Part shown: one piece after another, positions 22,450 to 32,595 of the stretch
Position numbering within the stretch: the stretch's first letter is position 1
How the letters are laid out: each line of letters opens with the position of its first letter
NCBI GenBank assembly: GCA_028680705.1
Contig: JAQUJY010000004.1
Location: 10,425 to 74,424 of the forward strand
Length of the DNA: 64,000 nucleotides
DNA from: Bacteroidales bacterium
GTDB lineage: Bacteria; Bacteroidota; Bacteroidia; Bacteroidales; Tenuifilaceae
Direction of reading: 5' to 3'
Notes under the pieces: model-generated
What the model was told of the DNA's origin: nothing
Databases searched by the model: none
Seen by the model: the letters and a program-made list of their open reading frames with translations, nothing else
Position numbers and translations under genes: made by a program

Positions 22450-22470
22450 TTGATTTTTGTATTTATTTGT

Positions 22471-22740
22471 TTACCAACTAGCTTTTCTAATACCTGGAAT
22501 AAGCCCGTTTGAAGCTAATTCCCTAAAAGTAATACGGCTGATACCGAATTGACGCATATAGCCTCTAGGTCTGCCCGTTACAGAGCAACGATTGCGCTGA
22601 CGAACCGGACTAGCATTTCGAGGAAGTTTTTGTAGTGCAACCCAATCCCCCTCCTCTTTAAGCTTAGCACGCTTGTCGGCATACTTCTCTGCAAGTTTTA
22701 CTCTCTTAACCTCTCTGGCCTTCATTGATTCTTTTGCCAT
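22471..22740 (-). CDS. rpsN: 30S ribosomal protein S14
   Basis: [38 protein letters not shown]. Confidence 0.97.
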   Translation of the reverse strand: MAKESMKAREVKRVKLAEKYADKRAKLKEEGDWVALQKLPRNASPVRQRNRCSVTGRPRGYMRQFGISRITFRELASNGLIPGIRKASW

Positions 22741-22743
22741 TGC

Positions 22744-23301
22744 CTAGTTTTTTTTAACATTTTTAAAAGGAATACCAAATTCTTTAAGCAAAGCATATGC
22801 CTCTTCATCGGTATTCGAAGAAGTTACAAAGGTAATCTCAACACCTAAGATCTTATTTATCTTGTCGATATCAATCTCGGGAAAGATAATATGCTCTTGA
22901 ATTCCAAGGCTATAATTACCTCTACCATCAAACTTGTTGTTCACACCTTTAAAATCGCGGATACGAGGTAATGAAACGCTAATAAGCCTTTCTAAAAATT
23001 CGTACATGCGCTCACGGCGAAGGGTAACCTTAACGCCAATGGGCATTTTTTTGCGAAGTTTAAAATTTGAGATATCCTTGCGAGATACTGTTTGCACAGC
23101 TTTTTGCCCTGCAATTGTACTAAGTTCTTCTTGTGCTGTTTCAATAAGTTTCTTGTCGGCAACTGCCTGACCAACGCCCTGATTAAGCACTATTTTCTGC
23201 AGCCTAGGAACTTGCATCACACTTTTGTAACCAAAATCTTTGGTCAACTTTTGGATGATCTCATCCTTATATTTCCTCTTGAGGTTTGGTACGTATTCCA
23301 T
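22744..23301 (-). CDS. rplE: 50S ribosomal protein L5
   Basis: [17 protein letters not shown]...[21 protein letters not shown]. Confidence 0.97.
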   Translation of the reverse strand: MEYVPNLKRKYKDEIIQKLTKDFGYKSVMQVPRLQKIVLNQGVGQAVADKKLIETAQEELSTIAGQKAVQTVSRKDISNFKLRKKMPIGVKVTLRRERMYEFLERLISVSLPRIRDFKGVNNKFDGRGNYSLGIQEHIIFPEIDIDKINKILGVEITFVTSSNTDEEAYALLKEFGIPFKNVKKN

Positions 23302-23624
23302 TACTTAATCTCCTCCCCTGATTTTTTAGAGTAACGAACTAACTTATCTTTCTCATTCCTTCTGCGACCTATACGGGTTGGTTTTCCGCTTGAGGGATCT
23401 ACCAGCATAAGGTTTGAGATATGTATGGGGGCTTCCTTTTTAATGATCCCCCCTTGAGGACTCTGGGCATTTGGCTTAGTGTGTCTGGACATGATGTTCA
23501 CGCCTTCAACAATGGCTCGCTCTTTGCTTACCAATACCTCAAGCACTTTGCCTTGCTTGCCTTTGTATTCGCCTGAATTAACGAATACAGTATCCCCTTT
23601 CTTTATGTGAAGTTTCTTATTCAT
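23301..23624 (-). CDS. rplX: 50S ribosomal protein L24
   Basis: [25 protein letters not shown]. Confidence 0.97.
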   Translation of the reverse strand: MNKKLHIKKGDTVFVNSGEYKGKQGKVLEVLVSKERAIVEGVNIMSRHTKPNAQSPQGGIIKKEAPIHISNLMLVDPSSGKPTRIGRRRNEKDKLVRYSKKSGEEIK

Positions 23625-23645
23625 CGTACTAACGATTTTAACTAT

Positions 23646-24011
23646 TTACAAAACCTCGGGGGCAAGAGAAACGATCTTCATATACTTTTCACGAAGTTCT
23701 CTAGCTACGGGGCCGAATATACGGGTTCCACGAATTTCACCCTGAGTGTTTAATAATACACATGCGTTATCGTCGAAACGAATGTAGCTACCATCAACTC
23801 TTCTGAGTTCCTTTTTGGTTCTCACTATAACAGCCTTGGTAACGGTTCCTTTCTTGACTTCGCCGCTAGGCATAGCGCTCTTAACGGTAACAACTATCTT
23901 ATCGCCAATTCGGGCATAACGCTTCCCTGTGCCACCGAGCACGCGAATACAAAGCACTTCCTTTGCACCACTATTGTCGGCTACTAAAAGTCTACTTTCT
24001 TGCTGTATCAT
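23646..24011 (-). CDS. rplN: 50S ribosomal protein L14
   Basis: [27 protein letters not shown]. Confidence 0.97.
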   Translation of the reverse strand: MIQQESRLLVADNSGAKEVLCIRVLGGTGKRYARIGDKIVVTVKSAMPSGEVKKGTVTKAVIVRTKKELRRVDGSYIRFDDNACVLLNTQGEIRGTRIFGPVARELREKYMKIVSLAPEVL

Positions 24012-24013
24012 GA

Positions 24014-24274
24014 CTATTTGGCTCTTTCAATGATTTCTACTAACCTCCAGCACTTGGTTTTACTCAAGGGCCTGGTCTCCATTATCCGAACGGTATCCCC
24101 AACATTGCAAGTATTTTGCTCATCGTGGGCATAGAACTTGGTGGTTCTATTTATAAACTTGCCGTAAACCGGGTGCTTAACCTTACGCTTAACGGCTACA
24201 ACGATAGACTTTTCCATCCCGTTGCTAACCACTAACCCAGTTCTTTCTTTTCTTAAATTACGATTATTTTCCAT
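24014..24274 (-). CDS. rpsQ: 30S ribosomal protein S17
   Basis: [35 protein letters not shown]. Confidence 0.97.
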   Translation of the reverse strand: MENNRNLRKERTGLVVSNGMEKSIVVAVKRKVKHPVYGKFINRTTKFYAHDEQNTCNVGDTVRIMETRPLSKTKCWRLVEIIERAK

Positions 24275-24289
24275 TTTTGAAAGATGGCT

Positions 24290-24487
24290 TTACTGTTTCT
24301 GACTAGTACGCTCGGTGAGAATTGTCCTCATCCTTGCAATAGTTCCACGCATCTCTTTAATCTTTAAAGGATTATCAAGTGGTGATATGGCATGATTTAT
24401 TCTCAGCTTTAGCAGTTGAGTTTGATAGGTGTCGATTCGCTCTACAATTTCCTTATCAGTTAGTTCTCTTATCTCTGTCGCTTTCAT
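24290..24487 (-). CDS. rpmC: 50S ribosomal protein L29
   Basis: MKATEIRELTDKEIVERIDTYQTQLLKLR. Confidence 0.96.
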   Translation of the reverse strand: MKATEIRELTDKEIVERIDTYQTQLLKLRINHAISPLDNPLKIKEMRGTIARMRTILTERTSQKQ

Positions 24488-24494
24488 ATCTCAA

Positions 24495-24923
24495 CTAATT
24501 TGCTGTTTCACTATAATCACGGCGTACAATAAACTTTGTGGTAACAGGAAGTTTTTGAGCAGCTAAGCGCAACGCTTCCTTTGCAACCTCATAGGGTACA
24601 CCCTCGGCTTCAATAATAATTCGACCTGGGGTAACAGGGGCAACAAATCCCTCGGGAGCACCTTTACCTTTACCCATACGAACTTCTGCGGGTTTTTTGG
24701 TAATGGGTTTATCGGGGAAAATGCGGATCCAAATCTGACCTTCACGTTTCATGTAACGTGTCACGGCCTGACGAGCAGCTTCGATCTGGCGTCCAGTAAT
24801 CCATTTGGTTTCCAATGATTTGATACCAAAAGATCCGAAAGCCAGCTCATTTCCTCGCTGCGCATTGCCTTTCATGCGTCCTTTTTGCTGCCTCCTAAAC
24901 TTAGTTTTCTTTGGCTGTAACAT
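24495..24923 (-). CDS. rplP: 50S ribosomal protein L16
   Basis: [33 protein letters not shown]. Confidence 0.97.
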   Translation of the reverse strand: MLQPKKTKFRRQQKGRMKGNAQRGNELAFGSFGIKSLETKWITGRQIEAARQAVTRYMKREGQIWIRIFPDKPITKKPAEVRMGKGKGAPEGFVAPVTPGRIIIEAEGVPYEVAKEALRLAAQKLPVTTKFIVRRDYSETAN

Positions 24924-24950
24924 TTGCTAATTATCGTTTAATGCGATTAA

Positions 24951-25679
24951 TTACTTCCTTTTCCTACGTGCGCCTCCACGGGGTGGTCTTGAATGCCCTC
25001 GAGAAGTGTCTCCTCCAGTTGTACTCTTACCAAGATTTGGTGAAAGATCACGTTTACCATAAACCTCACCATGGCATATCCAAACCTTTATGCCTATCAA
25101 TCCTACTTTAGTAAGAGCTTCACCTAATGCGTAGTCAATATCTGCACGAAAGGTATGGAGCGGAATTCTACCCTCTTTAAACGTCTCGTTTCGAGCCATT
25201 TCAGCTCCTCCTAAACGTCCAGAGATTTGCACTTTAATACCCTCTGCTCCCATTCTCATGGCAGTAGCAATTGCCATTTTTATCGCTCTGCGGAAGGAGA
25301 TACGTCCTTCAAGCTGACGAGCAATATTGTTTGCTACTATTGTTGCATCAGTTTCGGGTCGCTTAATCTCAAAGATATTAATCTGTATCTCTTTATTGGT
25401 GATATTCTTAAGTTCTTCCTTAAGTTTATCTACCTCTTGCCCACCTTTACCAATGATGATACCAGGTCGCGCTGTATGAACAGTAACGGTGATTAGCTTT
25501 AGTGTACGCTCAATCACAATCTTTGATACGCTAGCTTTTGCAAGCCTAGCATTAAGATACTCACGAATTTTGCTGTCTTCCTGCAACTTCTGGGCATATT
25601 GGTTTCCACCATACCAGTTAGAATCCCATCCTCTGATGATGCCTAACCTGTTTGAAATTGGATTAACTTTTTGTCCCAT
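24951..25679 (-). CDS. rpsC: 30S ribosomal protein S3
   Basis: [25 protein letters not shown]...GIIIGKGG. Confidence 0.97.
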   Translation of the reverse strand: MGQKVNPISNRLGIIRGWDSNWYGGNQYAQKLQEDSKIREYLNARLAKASVSKIVIERTLKLITVTVHTARPGIIIGKGGQEVDKLKEELKNITNKEIQINIFEIKRPETDATIVANNIARQLEGRISFRRAIKMAIATAMRMGAEGIKVQISGRLGGAEMARNETFKEGRIPLHTFRADIDYALGEALTKVGLIGIKVWICHGEVYGKRDLSPNLGKSTTGGDTSRGHSRPPRGGARRKRK

Positions 25680-26102
25680 TTAGCTCTGAGTATTTTGAGT
25701 TTCGTTAATAACTGCGCTGTCTAGAACAACGGTCACGTGGTTAGAACGTTTCCTTATTCTATGTGCACGCCCTTGTGGAGCTGTTCTTATACGCTTAAGC
25801 ATACGCCCTTCATCAACAAAAATTTCTTTTACAAAAAGATTTGCATCCTCAATACGAACGCCATCATTCTTGGCTTGCCAATTTGAGAGAGCGGATAAAA
25901 GCAATTTATGTACTCTTACTGCTCCATCATTTGGAGTATACTTAAGGATATCTAGGGCGGTATTAACTTGCTTTCCACGAATCAAATCAACAACCAAGCG
26001 CATTTTACGAGGTGAGGTAGGGCAGTTACGCAGTATAGCGTAAGCTTTGCTCTTCTTCTCCTCCTTTATTTTTTCTGCTTTAACACGTTTTCTTGCACCC
26101 AT
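25680..26102 (-). CDS. rplV: 50S ribosomal protein L22
   Basis: NCPTSPRKMRLVVDLIRGKQVNTALDIL. Confidence 0.97.
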   Translation of the reverse strand: MGARKRVKAEKIKEEKKSKAYAILRNCPTSPRKMRLVVDLIRGKQVNTALDILKYTPNDGAVRVHKLLLSALSNWQAKNDGVRIEDANLFVKEIFVDEGRMLKRIRTAPQGRAHRIRKRSNHVTVVLDSAVINETQNTQS

Positions 26103-26127
26103 TATTTCTTGGATTAAGATCTATTTA

Positions 26128-26397
26128 CTATTTCTTCCTATTCCCAGCATGGCCACGGAATGTACGGGTTGGGGCAAATTCTCCTAACTTATGCCCTACC
26201 ATATTTTCTGTTACATATACAGGGATAAACTTATTCCCATTATGAACAGCAATGGTGTGACCAACAAAGTCAGGAGATACCATAGATGCTCTTGACCAAG
26301 TTTTCACAACATGCTTTTTGTTGGCAGCGTTCAAATCGAGAATGCGTTTATCCAACTTATACTCTATATATGGACCTTTTTTTAATGAACGACTCAT
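26128..26397 (-). CDS. rpsS: 30S ribosomal protein S19
   Basis: [15 protein letters not shown]...[23 protein letters not shown]. Confidence 0.97.
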   Translation of the reverse strand: MSRSLKKGPYIEYKLDKRILDLNAANKKHVVKTWSRASMVSPDFVGHTIAVHNGNKFIPVYVTENMVGHKLGEFAPTRTFRGHAGNRKK

Positions 26398-26415
26398 AGT
26401 TCAACTTTTATCAGA

Positions 26416-27240
26416 TTACTTTTTCCTTCGTTCAACAATAAACTTATTCGACAGCTTTTTCTTAGAGCGTGTCTTATACCCTATTGCAGGTATACCTTTA
26501 CGTGAGCGAGGATGTCCTCCAGCCGAACGTCCTTCACCTCCACCCATTGGGTGATCAACGGGATTCATAACCACACCACGTACCCTTGACCTACGGCCAA
26601 GCCAACGTGAGCGGCCAGCTTTACCCGAACGGGTAAGCGCATGGTCGGAATTAGAAACAGCACCAACTGTTGCTTTACAGCTAGTAATTACCATTCTAAT
26701 TTCACCGCTAGGTAGTTTAAGTACAGCATACTTTCCCTCTCTAGAAAGCAACTGAGCATATGATCCTGCACTACGTGCCATTATACCTCCTTGCCCTGGT
26801 GTTAGCTCAATGTTATGAACTATTGTTCCAAGGGGTATTTCCGATAGGTACAATGTGTTGCCCACTTCAGGCAAAACTCCTTTACCCGACATAATTGTCT
26901 GTCCTACCTTGAGGCCAGCAGGTGCAATGATATAGCGTTTCTCGCCATCTTCATATACAACTAGAGCAATGCGAGCAGTACGATTGGGATCGTACTCAAT
27001 GGTTTTCACAACAGCAGCTACTCCATCGCGATTGCGCGCAAAGTCAATTAACCTGTAACGACGCTTATGCCCTCCACCTAAATTACGCATAGTCATTTTA
27101 CCGGAGTTATTACGTCCGCCTGACTTTGTAATGGGGGCTAGCAACGATTTTTCAGGTGTAGTAGTTGTAATATCATCAAATACACCTATAATTTTATGTC
27201 TTTGACCTGGGGTAACAGGTTTTAGTTTTCTTACAGCCAT
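26416..27240 (-). CDS. rplB: 50S ribosomal protein L2
   Basis: [22 protein letters not shown]...[19 protein letters not shown]. Confidence 0.98.
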   Translation of the reverse strand: MAVRKLKPVTPGQRHKIIGVFDDITTTTPEKSLLAPITKSGGRNNSGKMTMRNLGGGHKRRYRLIDFARNRDGVAAVVKTIEYDPNRTARIALVVYEDGEKRYIIAPAGLKVGQTIMSGKGVLPEVGNTLYLSEIPLGTIVHNIELTPGQGGIMARSAGSYAQLLSREGKYAVLKLPSGEIRMVITSCKATVGAVSNSDHALTRSGKAGRSRWLGRRSRVRGVVMNPVDHPMGGGEGRSAGGHPRSRKGIPAIGYKTRSKKKLSNKFIVERRKK

Positions 27241-27245
27241 TTTAT

Positions 27246-27536
27246 TTAAATGTTGCTAAAAAAATCAATCTGTTCACCTTCTTTAAGCGTTACGATTGCT
27301 TTTTTAAAATTTGTGGTACGTCCTGCAATTACACCTGTCTTAGTGTAACGCGATTTACGTTTTCCTCCGTAACGCATTGTATTCACATCCTTTACGGTTA
27401 CACCGTAAAATTCCTCAACGGCTTGTTTCACCTGTAACCGACTAGCATTAATCTCAACGATAAAGCCGTAGCAATTTAACTTCTCGCTAAGCTTTTCCAT
27501 CTTCTCAGTTACCACTGGTTTTAAAATAATATTCAT
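27246..27536 (-). CDS. rplW: 50S ribosomal protein L23
   Basis: [16 protein letters not shown]...[19 protein letters not shown]. Confidence 0.96.
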   Translation of the reverse strand: MNIILKPVVTEKMEKLSEKLNCYGFIVEINASRLQVKQAVEEFYGVTVKDVNTMRYGGKRKSRYTKTGVIAGRTTNFKKAIVTLKEGEQIDFFSNI

Positions 27537-27547
27537 GGTTACAGTGT

Positions 27548-28180
27548 TTAAGCTATTTTAAACATCTTGTTCAAAACATCAATTGAACTTTCAACTAGCA
27601 CAAGAGTTCCTGCGTTCATAATCTCATAGGTATTTATACCCGAGGCAGTTATTACTCTTTGTTTCTGTAAATTCCTAGTGGACAACAATATATTCTTATT
27701 TGGCTCACTCAGAACAAAAACTGACTTTTTGTCGGCTAAATTCAAGTTCTTACAGATGTTCACAATCTCATTAGTTTTGGGAGTTTCTAAGCTAAAATCT
27801 TCCAGAACAAGGATTGAGTTATTCTTGGCTTTATATGCAAGAGCACTCTTACGCGCTAACTGCTTTAACTTTTTGTTAAGTTTAAAGCTATAGTCACGAG
27901 GCATTGGCCCAAATACTCTTCCTCCACCACGGAATATGGGTGACTTTATGGAACCAGCTCTTGCTGTTCCTGTACCCTTCTGCTTTTTAATTTTCCTTGT
28001 ACTTCCAGACACCTCACTACGCTGTTTTGACTTGTGAGTGCCTTGTCTTTGGTTGGCAAGATATTGCTTAACGTCAAGGTAAATAGCGTGATCGTTTGGT
28101 TGGATACCAAAAATCTCATCATTGAGATCAACCTTTCTCCCAGTATCCTTTCCTGTTGTATTAAGTACGCTGATTTCCAT
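27548..28180 (-). CDS. rplD: 50S ribosomal protein L4
   Basis: [33 protein letters not shown]. Confidence 0.97.
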   Translation of the reverse strand: MEISVLNTTGKDTGRKVDLNDEIFGIQPNDHAIYLDVKQYLANQRQGTHKSKQRSEVSGSTRKIKKQKGTGTARAGSIKSPIFRGGGRVFGPMPRDYSFKLNKKLKQLARKSALAYKAKNNSILVLEDFSLETPKTNEIVNICKNLNLADKKSVFVLSEPNKNILLSTRNLQKQRVITASGINTYEIMNAGTLVLVESSIDVLNKMFKIA

Positions 28181-28794
28181 TACTTCTCAATGATTAAATA
28201 TGAACCTTTAGGGCCTGGTATTGAACCCTTTACAATAAGCAGATTGTTCTCAGGGATAACCTTAATAAGGCGAAGGTTAATAACCTTTACAGCCTCACCA
28301 CCCATTCTTCCGGCCATGGGTTTACCCTTAAACACTCTGCTGGGATAAGAACCAGGACCCAATGAACCAGGAGCACGTAAACGGCTACTCTGACCATGTG
28401 TTTGGGCTGATCCACTATACCCATAACGTTTTACAACGCCCTGAAATCCTTTACCTTTTGTAATTCCTGTTACATCAATCCATCTATCCTCAAGAAAGAT
28501 TTCTGATGTTATCGTATCCCCTAACTGGTACTCTTTCTTCCAATCCTTAATCTCCACTACTTTACGCTTAGGAGATGTTTTGGCCTTTTGGAAGTGACCA
28601 GCCATAGGCTTACTAGTATGCTTTTCCTTTTTATCGTCAAAGGCAAGTTGTAGCGACGAATAACCATCTGTCTCTACAGTTTTTACCTGTGTAACAACGC
28701 ATGGACCAGCTTCAATAACAGTGCATGGTATATTTTTACCATCCTCACTGAAAACGGAGGTCATTCCGATTTTTCTTCCAATTAATCCTGGCAT
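28180..28794 (-). CDS. rplC: 50S ribosomal protein L3
   Basis: [36 protein letters not shown]. Confidence 0.98.
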   Translation of the reverse strand: MPGLIGRKIGMTSVFSEDGKNIPCTVIEAGPCVVTQVKTVETDGYSSLQLAFDDKKEKHTSKPMAGHFQKAKTSPKRKVVEIKDWKKEYQLGDTITSEIFLEDRWIDVTGITKGKGFQGVVKRYGYSGSAQTHGQSSRLRAPGSLGPGSYPSRVFKGKPMAGRMGGEAVKVINLRLIKVIPENNLLIVKGSIPGPKGSYLIIEK

Positions 28795-28820
28795 CGCAAT
28801 TACTAATTAATTTATCACAC

Positions 28821-29126
28821 TCATACTTTAATTTCTACTTCGACTCCACTAGGCAATTCGAGCTTCATAAGCGCATCGATTGTTTTAGGTGTGGAGCTGT
28901 AGATGTCGAGTAGTCTCTTGAAAGAGCTTAACTGAAACTGCTCTCTCGACTTCTTGTTCACAAACGTGGCACGGTTCACAGTGAAGATTCGCTTATGCGT
29001 AGGCAATGGAATTGGACCATTAACTACTGCACCTGTTGTTTTAACAGTTTTTACAATCTTCTCCGCCGATTTATCCACTAGGTTGTGATCGTAAGACTTC
29101 AGTTTAATTCTGATCTTTTGGCTCAT
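28821..29126 (-). CDS. rpsJ: 30S ribosomal protein S10
   Basis: [25 protein letters not shown]. Confidence 0.98.
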   Translation of the reverse strand: MSQKIRIKLKSYDHNLVDKSAEKIVKTVKTTGAVVNGPIPLPTHKRIFTVNRATFVNKKSREQFQLSSFKRLLDIYSSTPKTIDALMKLELPSGVEVEIKV

Positions 29127-29147
29127 TTTACAACAAATAGTAAATGA

Positions 29148-31268
29148 TTAATCGTCTTCGTTAACTATTTTACCACTGGACAGTTCTACAACTTCCTTCG
29201 CAATGTGGGCAGGAACCTCAGCATAGTGAGAAAACTCCATTGATGAGGTAGCCCTTCCGGAAGTGAGTGTCCGTAGTACGGTTACATATCCAAATTGTTC
29301 AGACAATGGAACCTTAGCTTTAATTACGCGAGCAACGCCTTTAGAGTCCATGTTTGTAACTTGACCCCTTCGCTTGTTAAGATCACCGATTACATCGCCC
29401 ATATACTCCTCGGGGGTAACAACCTCCATGGCCATAATGGGTTCAAGTAAAACTGGTTTTGCTTTGGGGGCCGCATGGCGAAAACCCTGGCGAGCCGCAA
29501 TTTCAAATGAAAGAGCATCCGAGTCAACTGCGTGGAATGAACCATCTTTTAGCGTTACCTTAAGGTTAGTTAAGGAAAACCCTGCAAGAACACCATTCTT
29601 CATAGCTAACCCAAATCCTTTTTGTACAGATGGAATATACTCTTTAGGGATATTTCCTCCTTTAATCTCATCAACAAATTGAAGCCCAGTAACACCTTCG
29701 TCAGCAGGGCCAATTGAAAAGATGATATCAGCAAATTTACCCCTACCACCTGTTTGCTTTTTGAACACTTCACGGTGTTCAGCAAGTTGGGTGATAGCTT
29801 CTTTATAAGCTACCTGAGGAGCACCTTGGTTGATGTCAACCTTGAACTCTCTCCTCAATCTATCAACAATAATCTCAAGGTGTAGCTCGCCCATACCGCT
29901 AATTACGGTTTGGCCGCTATCCTCGTCAGTATGAACCTGGAATGTAGGATCCTCTTCTGAAAGCTTGTTTAATGCAACCCCAAGCTTATCGAGGTCCTGT
30001 TGGGTTTTGGGTTCAACCGCAAGCCCAATTACAGGTTCGGGGAAGGTCATTGATTCAAGTATAATCGGTTGTTTTTCAACACAAACAGTGTCGCCTGTTC
30101 TAAGATCTTTAAAACCTACAGCAGCACAAATGTCTCCAGCACCACAAAATTCAATAGAATTCTGCTTATTAGAGTGCATTTGGTAAAGACGGCTAATACG
30201 TTCTTTTTTGCCGCTTCGCATATTAAAGATATAGCTACCACTATCTAATTGTCCTGAGTAAACCCTAATAAAAGCAAGTCGCCCAACAAATGGGTCAGTG
30301 GCAATTTTAAATGCCAACCCACAGAAAGGTGCACTTGAATCGGGTTCACGAACTATCTCTTTGCCTGAATCAGGATCTGTTCCATGCACAGCCCCAACAT
30401 CAAGGGGACTTGGCATAAAACCAGTAATGGCATCCAGCAAACGCTGAATACCTTTATTCTTAAATGAAGCACCACAAAGCACAGGAACAATTGATAGATT
30501 AATTGTTGCTATGCGAATGGTTTCAAGAATTTCTTCTTTTGTAATGGAATCAGGATTGTCGAAAAAGCGTTCTAAAATATCATCATTAAACTCGGCTACA
30601 GCCTCGATGAGTTTTTCACGCCATTCGTTAACTTCGTCAACCATCTCTGAGGGTACTTCCTCATAACGATACTCGGTAGTCTTAGTTTTAGCATCCTCAT
30701 ACCAAATAATTGCCCTATTCTCAATTAAATCAACTACACCCTTAAAATTATCTTCTGCTCCAATAGGTAGTTGAATAGGAATTGGCTTTGCGCCAAGCAT
30801 TTCTTTTATCTGTTGAACTACGGACAGGAAATCAGCTCCTGTTCTGTCCATTTTATTTACGAAAGCCAATCGAGGAACTCGATATTTATCGGCCTGACGC
30901 CAAACAGTTTCGCTTTGCGGCTCAACTCCACCTACAGCACAAAAAACTGCAACAGCTCCGTCGAGTACCCTTAGCGAGCGTTCCACTTCTACAGTAAAGT
31001 CAACGTGACCAGGAGTATCGATAATATTGATTTGATATTGATGATCGTTGTAGTTCCAAAATGTTGTTGTTGCTGCGGATGTAATGGTAATTCCCCTCTC
31101 TTGCTCCTGAACCATCCAGTCCATAGTAGCAGCACCGTCATGCGTTTCTCCTAACTTATGCGTTTTACCCGTGTAGTATAATATACGCTCGGATGTTGTT
31201 GTCTTACCAGCATCAATATGGGCCATAATCCCAATATTGCGGGTAAATTTTAAATCTCTGCTCATCAA
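29148..31268 (-). CDS. fusA: Elongation factor G (canonical)
   Basis: [46 protein letters not shown] all intact. Confidence 0.98.
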   Translation of the reverse strand: MMSRDLKFTRNIGIMAHIDAGKTTTSERILYYTGKTHKLGETHDGAATMDWMVQEQERGITITSAATTTFWNYNDHQYQINIIDTPGHVDFTVEVERSLRVLDGAVAVFCAVGGVEPQSETVWRQADKYRVPRLAFVNKMDRTGADFLSVVQQIKEMLGAKPIPIQLPIGAEDNFKGVVDLIENRAIIWYEDAKTKTTEYRYEEVPSEMVDEVNEWREKLIEAVAEFNDDILERFFDNPDSITKEEILETIRIATINLSIVPVLCGASFKNKGIQRLLDAITGFMPSPLDVGAVHGTDPDSGKEIVREPDSSAPFCGLAFKIATDPFVGRLAFIRVYSGQLDSGSYIFNMRSGKKERISRLYQMHSNKQNSIEFCGAGDICAAVGFKDLRTGDTVCVEKQPIILESMTFPEPVIGLAVEPKTQQDLDKLGVALNKLSEEDPTFQVHTDEDSGQTVISGMGELHLEIIVDRLRREFKVDINQGAPQVAYKEAITQLAEHREVFKKQTGGRGKFADIIFSIGPADEGVTGLQFVDEIKGGNIPKEYIPSVQKGFGLAMKNGVLAGFSLTNLKVTLKDGSFHAVDSDALSFEIAARQGFRHAAPKAKPVLLEPIMAMEVVTPEEYMGDVIGDLNKRRGQVTNMDSKGVARVIKAKVPLSEQFGYVTVLRTLTSGRATSSMEFSHYAEVPAHIAKEVVELSSGKIVNEDD

Positions 31269-31307
31269 ATATCTTTCTCTATGTATATTGTAGGTTATAA
31301 AACTTTA

Positions 31308-31787
31308 CTAAAAACGGAAATGTGCGAAAGCCTTATTTGCTTCTGCCATACGGTGCATATCCTCTTTACGCTTAAATGCTGCACCCTCCTCATTGTATGC
31401 AGCCATAATTTCAGCTGCTAACTTATCACTCATCCCTTTATTACCTGAACGTTTACGCGAGTATGAAATCATATTCTTCATTGATAAAGAAATCTTGCGA
31501 TCACCACGAACTTCCATCGGTACTTGGAAAGTTGCACCACCTACTCTACGGCTTTTAACCTCTACCTGAGGGGTAATGTTCTCAATGGCCTTCTTCCATA
31601 TCTCGAGAGGGCTCTTCTCTGCATCCTTCATCTTTTCTTCAACGATTTTAAGTGCATCGTAAAAGATGTTAAATGCGATACTCTTCTTCCCGCTAAACAT
31701 CATGTGATTCACAAAACGTGTAACTTCAACGTCTTTGAATTTGGGATCGGGTAAAAGTATCCTCTTCTTCGGTTTTGTTTTTCTCAT
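31308..31787 (-). CDS. rpsG: 30S ribosomal protein S7
   Basis: [30 protein letters not shown]. Confidence 0.98.
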   Translation of the reverse strand: MRKTKPKKRILLPDPKFKDVEVTRFVNHMMFSGKKSIAFNIFYDALKIVEEKMKDAEKSPLEIWKKAIENITPQVEVKSRRVGGATFQVPMEVRGDRKISLSMKNMISYSRKRSGNKGMSDKLAAEIMAAYNEEGAAFKRKEDMHRMAEANKAFAHFRF

Positions 31788-31814
31788 TTCTTAAAGAAAC
31801 AATTTAGTTGTTAA

Positions 31815-32195
31815 TTAACTTTTTTTCTTAGGCCTTTTGGTACCGTACTTGGAGCGGCGCTGTGTGCGACCTTCAACTCCAGACGCATCAAGGGCACCCC
31901 TAACTAGGTGATAGCGAACACCAGGCAAGTCTTTAACTCTACCTCCACGGATAAGCACAATTGAGTGCTCCTGCAGATTGTGTCCTTCACCGGGGATGTA
32001 AGCGTTAACCTCGTTTCCATTGGTAAGCCTTACCCTGGCAACCTTCCTCATCGCTGAGTTAGGTTTCTTTGGGGTTGTGGTGTACACACGTACACACACA
32101 CCACGACGCTGAGGACAAGAATTAAGAGCTGGAGATTTACTCTGCTCTACAATTTTTTTCCTCCCCTTTCTCACTAATTGTTGAATAGTAGGCAT
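31815..32195 (-). CDS. rpsL: 30S ribosomal protein S12
   Basis: [24 protein letters not shown]...[18 protein letters not shown]. Start set at 32195; the ORF-track extension to 32285 covers the promoter. Confidence 0.98.
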   Translation of the reverse strand: MPTIQQLVRKGRKKIVEQSKSPALNSCPQRRGVCVRVYTTTPKKPNSAMRKVARVRLTNGNEVNAYIPGEGHNLQEHSIVLIRGGRVKDLPGVRYHLVRGALDASGVEGRTQRRSKYGTKRPKKKS

Positions 32196-32241
32196 ATATA
32201 TCTTGATTAAATTAAATAAGATTCTCGGTAAAATCGGGTTG

Positions 32242-32271
32242 CAAAGGTATTCTTTTTTATTAAATACCAAA
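32242..32271 (-). promoter_or_regulatory. Promoter of the str/S10/spc/alpha superoperon (TTTG-N18-TAccTTTG)
   Basis: On minus strand: TTTG (32271-32268), 18-nt spacer, TACCTTTG (32249-32242), 46 nt before the rpsL ATG. Confidence 0.7.
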
Positions 32272-32480
32272 ACATTTAACGCCATTTTTATTGTTAGCTA
32301 GCGTTTTACTACCCTAAAAATGCGGGCGCAAATTTAAGGATCTCATTCTACAATTCCAAAGGTTTGGAACATTAATTATATGGTTTATCAATAATTTTTC
32401 TTTATTCAACTTGCTCATGGGCAAACCAAATTTACATTCGTAAATAAATTGATTCTATTTGAAGTAAACCGTTGCGAATG

Positions 32481-32510
32481 TTTGTTTAAAAAAAAAAATT
32501 AGTATTTTTG
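32481..32510 (+). promoter_or_regulatory. Promoter of the EF-G paralog (TTTG-N18-TAttTTTG) with 11-A tract in the spacer
   Basis: TTTG 32481-32484, A11 at 32488-32498, TATTTTTG 32503-32510; ATG at 32596. Confidence 0.6.
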
Positions 32511-32595
32511 GGAACTTTTTATATTAAAAGGATTAAATCAGCATAGTACTTGCTGACAATTAAAATATTGTTAAACTTCAGAAAAAGCATGTAGA

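Noticed and set aside
32196-32285. 30-aa N-terminal extension of S12 in the ORF track
   Set aside because: S12 begins [14 protein letters not shown], and the extension covers a clear TTTG-N18-TACCTTTG promoter.
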